This document shows positions 1 through 10,324 of a DNA stretch of 64,000 bases, in pieces. This DNA is from Sarcomyxa edulis (lineage: Eukaryota > Basidiomycota > Agaricomycetes > Agaricales > Mycenaceae), in the NCBI GenBank assembly GCA_009761415.1, contig QUOL01000002.1, positions 1,736,001-1,800,000 of the forward strand, written 5' to 3'. The first letter of the stretch is position 1. Each line of letters opens with the position of its first letter. The position numbers and the translations under genes are program-made. Below the pieces are notes generated by a model. The model saw only the letters and a list, made by a program, of their open reading frames with translations. It made no database searches and was not told the origin of the DNA.

Positions 1-821
1 AAATAGATGGTGAGTGCGGCGAATGTGTACGAGAGTCAAGATTGACTACCACAGGGTGATGTTTTGTCTGAATCAGCAACATAAGCAGGTCGGATGAGAC
101 ATGACATACCTGTTCTCTCACTTTCCAAACTTTGCTAGTCAAACCCGCCTCCCTTAGAAACCGTTCGAATATCATGATAGGTGTCTCTGGAGCTCTAGGG
201 TCTCTTGCTTTTGAGCCTCCAGAGCCTGTTCCTGTTCCTCCTGAACGATACGCGAGTCCACCAAGAACGACAAGAGTTTCGCGTGCTTTGACCTGAGCCT
301 TTTCTTTGTCGCCCAAACGGTCTATTACGCCACCAGCCGGCAGAAAAGCTGTCAATACTTGTCGAAGAGTGACAGCATCTATGATTGAAGAGGGTGCAAG
401 AGAGGATGTAGAAGAGGACGCAGAGGGAGGTATGCCACCTTGCACATTAGATTGAAGAGGGTTCAGAGAATGTGCAATGAGAAGAGGGAGGAGAGTAGGC
501 AGAGCGGACAAAGTTGCGGTCGACAAATGTTGGTTCGATGAGCGAAGACATGTCTTGAAAACATTGATGAGTCCGTCTGGGTCGTTGATCTGGTCATAAG
601 AAAGATTATAGCGAGTTTCTCGCTGGCAATATCGAAACACTACTCACTTCTATACCGTTCTCAAACTCAGCTTGGAGTTTGGTGACTGCATCCACTTTAA
701 CATCAACATCTGTAGTATTGCTCAGTGTTGGATACCATGGAAATTTCAGTCAACCACGAGGCAACGTACCGTTGCTTTTGCATTGATTTATGAGTCTTTC
801 GAGTCGGGAGTCGTCGTCCAT
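1..821 (-). CDS. STU1: CLASP/Stu1-type microtubule plus-end protein, N-terminal part (runs off the window)
   Basis: Four exons join in frame on the minus strand: 821-770, 709-648, 589-110 and 45 to beyond base 1, all with GT-AG introns. The start ATG at 821 opens with MDDDSRLERL. The translation resembles a CLASP N-terminal TOG domain: helical repeats with a VIDRLGDKEKAQVKARETL segment, then TSKVWKVREQ and SILTLVHIRR. CLASP proteins use TOG domains to bind tubulin and rescue microtubules in the spindle and cell cortex. Only about 215 residues are present; the family is usually over 1,000 residues, so the rest lies left of the window. The family call comes from recognition of these conserved segments, not a search. 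A different TOG/HEAT protein is the main alternative. Confidence 0.82.
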
Positions 822-1234
822 GCTTGAAAGGACGAACGAGATGTGGTGGCAAGAGACAACGCCAGTAAAGGATCGCAAAAGTTGGGAACGGAACTCTTGA
901 GATGAAATCACAAGTGATCGAATCGACGCGACCAAAGTTCGACGTCGACGCGAACCGCCACCAATCATATATTTCAAATTCGAGAACATTTTGTACCATT
1001 CAGCGCAACTGGGCTCGCAATGATATGTATGAATATTCGTATGCATCTACAATGGATCCACCAGGACACTTCCCCGCCGGAGTCGTGGTCCAATCCCAAC
1101 AGAGGATGACACCGTCCAGCACATAGCATACGGCAAAGGGGAGCACCGGAGACGTTCTAGTATCCATCTAGATGTATTATCATTCTCCATACAAGGTACA
1201 CAGTATACTTTCTCCCGCTCAAGAAGAGTGGAGT
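822..1234. other. Intergenic stretch between two minus-strand genes
   Basis: This 413-base stretch holds the presumed CLASP promoter and the 3' end of the Rdx gene. A 74-codon plus-strand frame at 902-1126 has no recognisable features and no supporting splice sites, so I do not call it. I see nothing else. Confidence 0.5.
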
Positions 1235-1882
1235 TTAATGCTTCTTATCCGAATGCCCCAACGACTTTTCTGGTTGTACGTGGTCACGAATGCGTTGTTT
1301 CTAAGAACCCGGGGTATCAGTACAGGAGACTGAGTTATGAAGGAGACGCTTCAGAACTTACAAGGACCTTCAGTTCAGGAAAACCACCCTCTAATTTCCT
1401 GTCCCAAATCAAAATATGCGACGATGGCAGCTCAGAGTCATCGCTGTTCATAGCTAACCATACTCGGAAACGACCAGCCGTTTCGTCGGCATTGAGAGGC
1501 AGTATAGTGATAGCTTTCAAGAGAGGCGGAGGAAAGGTCAGCAGGAGCTCAGTCTGCACCCAAGTTGCTCGGTGAAGCCTGATAAACTGCGTTGAGAGTG
1601 TACTGATGGATGACGAAAGTAATAATGCTCACCATCGACACTAATACCGCAATACCACGGACAAGTAAGCCACAAATCAGTGAAGGTCGCAGTCGAACTC
1701 ACTCGGTCGCAAAATTCTACGATGATCCTTGGGTTCGGTAGTTGATTAGGAGGGGTAAATGCAGAGGGATCGAGAGCATTTGAAGGCGTCTTTGGGGCAT
1801 CTGAGGGACTGGTATGGACATCCGTCGATGCAACTGATGCAGAATTACACGGCTCACAATCTCCACTGGTAGTTGTCGACAT
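1235..1882 (-). CDS. Rdx-family (SelW/SelT-like) thioredoxin-fold protein
   Basis: Exons at 1882-1656, 1578-1362 and 1300-1235 give a protein with a Ser/Thr/Pro-rich N-terminus, then PRIIVEFCDR, LHRATWVQTELL, ETAGRFRVWL, LIWDRKLEGGFPELKVL and a tail ending HSDKKH. This is the fungal Rdx pattern: a small thioredoxin-like fold with a redox CxxC or CxxU near the first strand, physiological role poorly known. The oddity is at the active site. The family motif would be CDRC, but 39 in-frame bases (about 1695-1657, VSSTATFTDLWLT) separate CDR from the next CPW. They begin with a good donor (GTGAGT) yet do not end in AG. This is either a non-canonical intron, a sequence error, or a real 13-residue insertion that breaks the motif. 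Start and ends are otherwise well supported. Confidence 0.78.
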
Positions 1883-2149
1883 GGCCGCTGAGTGTAGCAG
1901 GAGTGTCAAACATCGCGTCAACACCGAGCTCCGAGTTCGCCGGCGTGCCTCGCTTGCTCCCCTCGGATCTCAAGATCTCAATATTCAATATTCGATATAC
2001 AATTGCTTATAAGGAGCTCAAGAGGAAACCATCGAACCAGGTAATAAAACTCGATTGCCTCCAGCGATCTCTCATATTCCAACAAAGAAGGACCTCCATG
2101 TATCTGTACCCCAAGCGTGACGGAATTATATACGATTGCCCTCTCTCTT

Positions 2150-3417
2150 TCAAAGTGTTGCATATTCGAGGACTTTGATGACAGTTCCAGTACCAACTGT
2201 GAGAGATATTAGCGCTTAGGGCTGCCACAAGTAAACACGAGATCGATGAATTACCTGTCTTGCCTCCCTCAAGCATCTTGAAGCTGCAGTCCACAAATGT
2301 AGGATAGACGAAACGACGACTGGATGGAACGACTCACCGAGTACCCGGCTCTGCAGCGACATCCTCCAACAGCTCGATGACTAGCTCGACATTGTCACCA
2401 GGCATAATCTGAAGCGCAATTACCGACAGAGAACTAGATGCACGCTCCCGTCGACTCACCATTCTACTATCGGAGTCTGGAGTATCGTCAGGGAATGTCA
2501 GGGAACTGGCGACCTCAGCGGTTTGGATGAGAATTTGAGGTCGGTAGCCGGACATGAAAGGAGTCTGACGACCACCTAGAATTCTATAAGACAAAGTGGC
2601 ACGAGTCATACAAGCAGACCATTACCTTCGTCTTTGGTCAAGACCTAATGTAGGTTTTAGGAACAGTGTTGACGAATCTAACGGCACCTCACTTACATAG
2701 ACTCGAGAAAGGAATTTCTTGACCGACTTCATGGAACCAGGTGCAACAATGACCTGACCACGCTTGATCTGTTCACGGTTGAGACCCTTGAATAAACAGC
2801 CGAAGTTGTCGCCAGCTTCGCCCTGGAAGAATGGGTTAGACTGACGTTATGTCTGGTGTCATGAAACATACTCTGTCAAGCTCTTTGCGGAACATCTCTG
2901 TATCTGAATCATCGGCAAGTATCAGTCGGAACCAACATTGACCTGCGTACCAATGCCGGTGATGACTGCTTTGAGACTGCTTCCAAGACCGATGATCTCA
3001 ACCTCTGCACCCTTGATGGCAATTCCACGTTCACACTATAGCAAGGTCAGGGGAAAAGAGACGGTCTTGAAGATTGCTCACTCTACCGGCGGCCACAGCT
3101 CCACGACCAGAGATGGAGAAAACCTCTAGGATTGTATAAAATGAAAGACAGGCAAATGCGAACCAGACCAGAGTGAGTTCACCTTCTACGGGGAGAAGAA
3201 GTGGTTTATCGATATCACCTGTCAATGAGACGGATTAGACATCGACTAGGATGAGTGCAGGATACCTACGAGAAATTCCTGACCAGTCGTCGCAAGCTTT
3301 GCTGGATTCAGTCACTTTTGTGGTCTCGAGATCCCGTCCATCAAGAGTCGCAAGAGCAGAATCCATGATATGAGCGTATTCTCTCCGTCGAAATTGTAGA
3401 TAGGCAACATGTTGTCA
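2150..3417 (-). pseudogene. TUF1: Degenerate mitochondrial elongation factor Tu (domains II and III readable, G domain lost)
   Basis: Minus-strand pieces match EF-Tu in order: YNFDGENT (about 3400), MDSALATLDGRD, DIDKPLLLPVEG, FSISGRGAVAAGR, ERGIAIKGAEVEIIG, MFRKELDRGEAGDNFG, REQIKRGQVIVAPGS, KDEGGRQTPFMSGYRPQ, MPGDNVELVIELLEDVA, FKMLEGGKTVGTG, ending EYATL and TGA at 2150. GT-AG introns are still present, so this is not a reverse-transcribed copy. YNFDGENTLI and MDSAL lie in different frames one base apart, and no P-loop GTPase region precedes them as coding sequence. EF-Tu delivers aminoacyl-tRNA to mitochondrial ribosomes and needs the G domain, so this copy should be inactive as a translation factor. 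Domains II-III remain open, so a truncated product from the ATG at 3365 cannot be excluded. Confidence 0.68.
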
Positions 3418-4465
3418 ACTTCCACCGATAATCATTCGTCCACGAACAACGCACGTGGCAGATGCCAGTGAGTTGGCTTCAATCATCGTGTCAAGTCAAG
3501 CGAAGCAAGGCAATGTCAAGCAAGGCAACTCGGTGCTCATATCTAGTCAAACGAACGTCGATTCATCTGAGATTGTTTGAACGAGACGTTTCTCGGATAA
3601 GTAACTGGCATCTCACTAGTTACTGAAGACCTTGGACGACAAGAGTACAAGATGATGAACGCGACTGTGTACGCGTTGTTTGGTTACCTAGTTCGACGAT
3701 GATACAACGCATCGGACTCGTCCTGATGGGACCTTTCCAGATCATTGGCATTGTCCCTTGTGAGCTATTTTTGGTGGTCCTGGGATCGTAGTCCCACAAC
3801 TAGAACAACGAGGCGGATAGTGCACAAGTGTAGTATATAAGACCAGCAGCATCATTCCGTAAGACCGTGTAAAGCTTGGAGGTCTAGATGAGTTTCGCAT
3901 ACCTCACATGTAAAGGTCCATCTTCTATCCTTTCATTTCAGAAAGGATCCTGGTGCGAGAGATTCGAGGAGGTTTTTGAGTCGTTTCTACGCACGAAAAA
4001 ACGCACTTTCTCTCACCGGAGATGTCAGCAGACGTCTCATGACAGGAGGACCGAAGTACGGTAGATGCGAAGGAGCGGCAGTAGACGGCCAGTCAAGTAA
4101 GATTATAGCTGGATCAGAATATGCCGCAGTCAGTAGTGGTAACCAAGGTCAAAGACTGCAAGTAATCATGGCATCTGCTATAGACAGAATCTCGCTGAAA
4201 GTCAGACAAGATTCTGTATAGCGACGTAGCCTCGGGTATGAGCGCGCAGTTGTGGGATTGACAGTGGCAAAGATCAGTTTCGCCGTCCTGATGCGCTCGA
4301 CGGAGAGAAAACTGAGACCGAAGGCTGTTGGAAGTTGACAACGTTTGGAGCCGCGATAAGTTTGGATCCTTACTCGGCCAACCACGCAACCACTCAAAGT
4401 GGCAAATTCAGATGTCCGTCTCACTGCCTCCGTTATAATCCCTTCAAATCTTTCTCCTGGACAGA
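3418..4465. other. One-kilobase gap; short repeats and possible EF-Tu relic
   Basis: No convincing gene is seen. Around 3490-3535 there is a run of short degenerate direct repeats built on AAGCAAGGCAA and TCAAG. Overlapping frames of 80-107 codons occupy 3976-4472 on both strands without clear gene features. The right part is the presumed promoter of the gene at 4466 and also carries faint EF-Tu G-domain similarity on the minus strand, listed separately. Confidence 0.4.
4117..4296 (-). pseudogene. Faint relic of an EF-Tu G domain
   Basis: Upstream of the degenerate EF-Tu and on the same strand, one frame reads AHQDGETD then SHNC. This recalls the conserved G-domain stretch with A-H, E-T-D, S-H and C before the G3 motif. 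A neighbouring frame gives ADAMIT (compare KNMIT), and the first frame ends LVTTTDCG (compare VVxATDG). The order and strand fit a decayed 5' part of the same gene, but the matches are short and need frame changes. Treat as a hint only. Confidence 0.28.
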
Positions 4466-7400
4466 ATGGCATCCCCTAAGTTATCCTCTGGGTATACACC
4501 CAGTGCCAGTTCAAGTGCGTAATATTTACTTTTTTTTATTACGCCCGACTGATCGAACCATCATAGCGTCCTTCGCTCCGACAAGTGGCAGAGCACACGC
4601 TCGTCCAAAGTTGGACAGACAAGATACCGAAAGGCTATTGTCTTACTACGAGTCCCCCTTAGCAGACGGCGAACCTTACCTAGGTCCCTTGAGTCCAGAT
4701 AGCACAGACGACTCACACGTCCGACCGCCATTTCGCAGACAGTCCTCTGCGGGGTCCACATCTTCTTCTGATTACTCTTCCGAGTCTGCTGCCAGTCAAT
4801 TTACGGGAAAACGGACAAGGAAGGAGGCACAGACAACTCGTCAACGTCCAATAATTTCCACAGAAGGTGGTACAGACAGACGAAGGATGGCTGTGGTTCA
4901 AGTCGAACACCGTCCTGCACTGACAAAGATCTCTTCGGGGAGTGTACTAGAAACTCTCCACTCATCTTCCGACAACCTGCGTTCGCGACGAGGGATCGAA
5001 GGTCGAATGGGCGACATTGCATTGGTAGCGCCCCCCGACGCCGATGCTAAGTCTTATACCTACATTACTCCTCCTTCGACTGCTCCTATCGTTACCGACA
5101 AATCCAGGCGTCCTCTGGTTGACGACGCGTCAAATGGGCATCAGCGATCTGCATCAGAGGCTGGAGGCAAGAAGGGAGGCAACACACTCCAACACAAGTC
5201 GTCGCGGGATGTGGGAATAGTAGGAGCTGGGACAGGTCGATCTTCCATGAATGTACGCTCGCAATTCTCCAGTGACGCCCTTCATCCTCCCATATTTCAG
5301 ACACCACATTCTCGAGCTCCAAGTCCTGGCGTTGCGGGCGCAGACTCTGCCTCGTCGCATCATTCTTTAGCCGTGTCCAACACGTCCCTGATTCTCACCC
5401 CGGATATAGGACAAGAGAAGGACATCCATGACCGCGTAGCTGCACCAGTCATGGTCGACCTATCTGGTTCAGGCTATCCGTTTCATACCATGCCGACTAA
5501 TCAAGCTATTGTCCCACCAATTGTTTTCCAGCCAACATCGTCGCAAATGCCTTCGCCTCCGTTCTCTCCGGTTGACAACTCTGCGTATCTTCACTATCAG
5601 CCAGGTAACACAGTTCAATCATGTTCCACGAGTCCTCTATTGATTGTCTCTTTCAAGGTATTCATGCTACTGCCGGACCATTGCCTCCGCCTCCAAGAAC
5701 TGCTTTCGATGCAGAAAGTCATTCTCCACCTCCTCCACGGCCACCAAGATTGCATTCACCTCCACCGACCAAACGTCGAGGAGACATGGATGCGGTCAGG
5801 CAAGCACTACAACTTCCTCCCTTCGTAGCAGCAGCATTGGCTTCTAGATCTTCTTCTGGAAATCTATCAAAATTGAAGGATAGGACTTCGTCGCGTAACT
5901 CATCCTGGGTGGATCTTGGCAGTGCAAGTCAGAATACCAGCGAAACAGAAGAACAGACAGCTGAGTATGTTCCAAATATAGTTTTCATGTATTTGTTCAA
6001 ATATTCATGTACATTTTGCTTGACTTTACTAGTTCTACCTCCGGTTCCCAACATCATGCTTCAAAGTCTGTTCACGTACGCGAAGGGGCCTTCCCTCCCT
6101 CTGTCTTACTCTCTCCAGGAATGACTTTCAATTCGGAGGCTAATTCTCGTCGACGACTGTCGCCCAGCAGCCTTGATAAATCAATGGAAGATCTGATGTC
6201 AGACGTAGGGGACGCCATTACCGCAGATAAGCTCGACCAGATGGTGTCCTCTCAGGTTGATATCCTTGTTCCTCCCCCTCCTACTGTAGTAGTAGAACCT
6301 CTGCGTCCTCAAAGACCTGCTTTTGAAAGTCTTCGGGACGATAGCTTCATGAGCCCCGAGCTCCCGCGCGGAGTCAGCCCAACCCCTCCGGACCACACAA
6401 GACGCGTATCTTGGGAAGCTCTTCCCCGCACTTCACTTACTCGATCTTCAACGCGTTCAGGCTCCGATCACGGGCACACTGGAAACACTCCTAGTCCACC
6501 TCCAAAGAGTGTGAGACACAGCTTGACCAACAACCTGAAGCGCTTTTCTGCGTTACCGCGCACTCCTTCTCGTCGGTCAGCGACTTCGGTCGACCACAGT
6601 CATTTCTCACCATCACCTTCTCCGCCCCCATCATCTATGTCTACTCCTCGTCCTCAGCCCCGACGTCACAGGATAAAGGATAAATCACCTTCGGCCATGT
6701 ATTTTTCAGATGTGTTGACGCATAAAAGTGCCCTGGAACGATGTGCGGGATATGCGCGGAAAATCAATGAATTGTTTAATTACGATTGTGGTCTAGCTGA
6801 TTGGATGGTCGAAGTCCGCTCCGGAGGTATGTTTCGCGTCTCAGATGTATTTATTCTTTTGATCCACTCATCAACTATAACAAAACTAGGCAACGCGCAA
6901 AGTCCAAAGAAGAGATCATCATTAATGCCTACTACGAATATCACGCCCCAGAGACGCCATACTTCACGTTCTTCGATGATGTCTGAGGTCACATTTCCGA
7001 GAAGAGCTGACGCCACCGTGGCAACTGATCTCACCTTCAGAGCCCTCGCGGATGCCACACCGCTTCCTACTGGTCCACCACCTCTTCCTTACCCTTCCTT
7101 GTTGCCGAACGCTCGTTCTGGTGCTTTCAGTCCTTCGTCTATGCGCCACTTGGCCCCAGTATCGGTGGTTAAATCCGGCGGTTTCTTCGCTTCTCTTGGT
7201 AGAAAGGCGAGTCTGAACAAGAAATCAGGACCTTCTTCTCCCACATCGTCATCAAGAGTTTTAACCAAGAATCCTCCGACACATCCTCGTGCAGTCAACA
7301 TTCCTGCAAACGTTTCGCCATCTGTTCCAGGTGGACCACGTGCTCCTCCTAATCATCGTTTACTTCGCTCGCAAACGATCATGATATCCCCTCCTTTTGC

Positions 7401-7662
7401 ATCTGCCTCTACTTCAGCGACATCTGAAGATGTCGTCACCCGAAGACCGTCCCTTTTCGCGCTCTCCTCAACTGACGCCGTCCCCGTCCTCGACATACAT
7501 GCCGATCCAGAATTTGTGCGTCAGGTCGATAAACTTGCTGATCTGCTACCTCAAGCAGACAGAGATGTGTTAGCCGGATATCTTCGACGGGCTGGTCAGG
7601 ATATCTTGGCCATTGGACAATATTTAGAAGATGAAAAGAACGGGACAATTCGGTCATACTGA
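4466..7662 (+). CDS. Ser/Pro-rich fungal protein with a C-terminal CUE-like domain
   Basis: Five exons join in frame: 4466-4514, 4567-5604, 5658-5964, 6033-6826 and 6890-7662. The start is the ATG at 4466; the first exon (MASPKLSSGYTPS) splices in phase to TSFAPTSG. Most of the ~985 residues are low-complexity Ser/Pro/Arg with many SPxP-like motifs, typical of disordered signalling or cytoskeletal scaffolds. A folded segment near 6690-6830 reads SDVLTHKSALERCAGYARKI. The last 50 residues (QVDKLADLLPQADRDVLAGY, then DILAIGQYLED) have the length and hydrophobic spacing of a CUE ubiquitin-binding helix bundle. That is inferred from pattern only. The exact cellular role is unknown. Its 3' end converges on HEI10. 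Confidence 0.75.
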
Positions 7663-7939
7663 ACGTTATTTTCTGTACTTTTTCAGGGACAATCATTTTC
7701 TACCCACCCGTTCGTTCTTTTATAATTGCACATTATTTTATCTATTCCATTCGATGTTGCTACTATGCTAGTTCTGCATTTTGTATACACACCCCTGCAT
7801 CTACATCGAACACGAATCCCACCATGTATGCGTACAGAAGTAATTAACACGTATAATAACAATCACTGACACATCACAAAATAGAAATGAATACAACCGA
7901 GATGTTCAAGACCCAATCATCAATTGCTTGTAAGGGGAT

Positions 7940-9842
7940 TTATCTAGAGCCTCCAGTGCCTCCAGCGGGTCGGAATCCCATCGATGTTCGCTTGGTCACA
8001 GAAGGTGCTGAGGCGAATACTGGGTATGATGTCAGTGACAAGTGTACAGACAATCGATTTAGTGACTGAGTTACCCTTGGAACGTGTCCTCAGTGGGGCA
8101 GCTTGGGCCCATCCACCATGGGTGTTGATCGGTCGACTCGTTTGATTGTTCACTCCGGTGAGCAGATTTTCGACCTCATTAGCACTTTCGGAACGATCGG
8201 AGCCTGAGCGATACGACCGGTCTTGCTGGCCGAAGGGTTGACGCTGAGACTTGTTTCTTGCCTGAATTTGCCCTTGCCCTTGCCCTTGATGAGATTGTTG
8301 ATGCGACCAGCCGTTGTTGCTCTGAGGGAATATAGGTCCTCCCATAGTCCTGTTGACGATGGGAGTTCTTTGTATCTAAATAATTATATTGTCAACGATC
8401 AATCACGTCAGGAAAAGGTGAAGAGTTGCGCACCCCATTCGCTTCCATACCTCCCACGATGTTTCCCAAGTTTACAGAGTTTCCCAAGTTCGTTGCAAAC
8501 GGTCTAGTCTTGTTTTGGGGTTCATCTTGAGCCTGGCGGTCGATCACGGAATTCAGAGGTCCTCCAAACCCACGAGGACCATCAGCTGCATTGGGATTGG
8601 GGGCGAGAAGTGCCTTGCGTTTGATTTTATCGTACTGAACCTGCTATGAATAAGTGGAGAGCGTTTTCTTTTCTGGATGAGATAAACTGACTCGGAGTTT
8701 CTGATATTCCTTATCTCTTTCCCTTGATGCATCTTGTAAGTCGCGGACTTTCCGACGTTCAAGCTCAAGATCTCGTTCAAGTTCTAACCAAGAACGATGA
8801 ACGATGAACGACGAGAAGCACTCCGAACAGTAGATTGAACGAGATACACGTACGAGATACTTTGTTGCTCAAGATATTGATCTCTCCATTTGCTACGCCG
8901 CACATGATTACATGGTGAGGCATGGAATACATAGAAGCGAGCATACCTTCTCTCACAACATTTTCTAGCTGTTTTTGTAATTGCATGTTCTTGTCGTTCG
9001 CATTCCGCACTACAGCTTGTTGGAAAGAGCTTTACTGGGTCATGGTTTGATTCGGAAGGGCATTCATCGGGCTTACTTCTCCTGATGAATTTGGTATTGC
9101 CAAAACGAAATTGCACTGTCATGGAATGAAATCCTATCTCAATAGGCAGAGTGGCCCAGATAACGTACCGGCTGCATATTTCCAAGATGGTCGATGGGCT
9201 CAACCCGGACATAACGGACTAAATCAGAGGTCAGGGCGGTAAGACGGTCTGTATATGCGCCGATAACTTGCCGTTTTATAGTCATTGGACGGGTGTAGAG
9301 AGCAAACCTGGCTTTTGGATCAAAATGCATACCTATCGTGCACCCAGAATCACTCACGACGACGTCATCTCTGCACATTTTCCACGGCTATTGTAAATTC
9401 ATGGACTCGATGGTGTGTTCACTCACGGTTCCGAAAGCGAAGTCTCGCATGCTTTCAGATCGTTTAGTTGGCATCTGGCAAGGAGATGTGATCTGTAACA
9501 CTCACCTGGGCAAAGCCGTGCAGAATTGAACAACTCGTTCGCACAGTCAACTAGAAAGATATCAGACGAGAAGATATAGTAAGAGCCTATAAGATAAGTT
9601 ACGAACCACAGAAAATGTGAGAGCCTAATCATGTAGCAGTCCGATAATTTCAATGGCGACTCTATTGAGCGCGCATGCTCAGCGAGGTAGCAATCGATGC
9701 TTACATGTGGTCTACAGAATTCGTCATCAAGTAGTGCCGATATTACAAGGTCTTTAGGAAGCGTAGTAAGACTCACAACAACAGCCTTGTCCGTGAGCGC
9801 TCGACGGCATGTGAGTCGATTACATTTCAAATCGGTGTCCAT
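7940..9842 (-). CDS. HEI10: HEI10-like meiotic RING E3 ligase
   Basis: Starting at the ATG at 9842, very short exons join to give MDTDLKCNRLTCRRALTDKA, then VVTTCSHIFCVDCANELFN and SARLCPACETSLSEP. This is an N-terminal C3HC4-type RING (Cys7, Cys12, Cys25, His27, Cys30, Cys33, Cys44, Cys47). One exon is only 7 bases (ACCACAT, near 9705). Further exons give DDVVV, VLSGLSPSTILEICSRA, a coiled coil (NMQLQKQLENVVREANGEI, SELERDLELERRKVRDLQ) and a Gln/Asn/Ser-rich tail ending GGTGGSR, with TAA at 7940. This layout matches HEI10/Zip3-group proteins, which act on the synaptonemal complex to select crossover sites by ubiquitin- or SUMO-ligase activity. Two ACGCGT boxes lie within 180 bases upstream of the start. 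Confidence 0.85.
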
Positions 9843-9979
9843 CGACTTGGTCCATTCACAAACGCAAAACTCGAAGAAAAAACTGAGAGAAACTGAGTCG
9901 TCAGAGCAGAGGGTTGGTAAGGAGCGGGATGCAGATGATGGAACGAATAAGTTATGGATCAAGGCTGATCAAGCGAAAG

Positions 9980-10022
9980 ACGCGTCACGCGAATTTTGAG
10001 GTGTCACGGGGACGTAACGCGT
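9980..10022. promoter_or_regulatory. Paired ACGCGT (MCB-type) boxes upstream of HEI10
   Basis: Perfect ACGCGT hexamers occur at 9980-9985 and 10017-10022, within a local run of GCGTC repeats, 138-180 bases before the HEI10 start. In other fungi ACGCGT is bound by MBF-type factors at G1/S and premeiotic S. That role here is inferred. The rest of 9843-10324 is the HEI10 promoter and the 3' end of the next gene; I see nothing else there. Confidence 0.45.
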
Positions 10023-10324
10023 CGCGTCGCGTCCAAGACGATGAGATACTTAGCCTAAAATACTTGGCGTGGCAGGAAATATCATTGGAATGAATATAGA
10101 AATTTAGGGGATAGGTATAACTTGAAGTACATGTATCCAATAATAGAGACAGACGTACAAGTTGGTGAGATTATATGATGCAGAAATTCACTATGTAGTA
10201 TGTATGGTGCGTAAGAAACAGGAAAATAAATACACAGCGAATCGACATTTGAAGCAATGCAAAGTTCGGGAGCCAAATTTAAAGAGCAGATCTAGGCGAG
10301 CATACAGAGCGAGGACAACGGAGA

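Noticed and set aside
902..1126. 74-codon plus-strand frame overlapping nothing annotated
   Set aside because: No motif, no splice connection, and it sits in the expected promoter of the CLASP gene.
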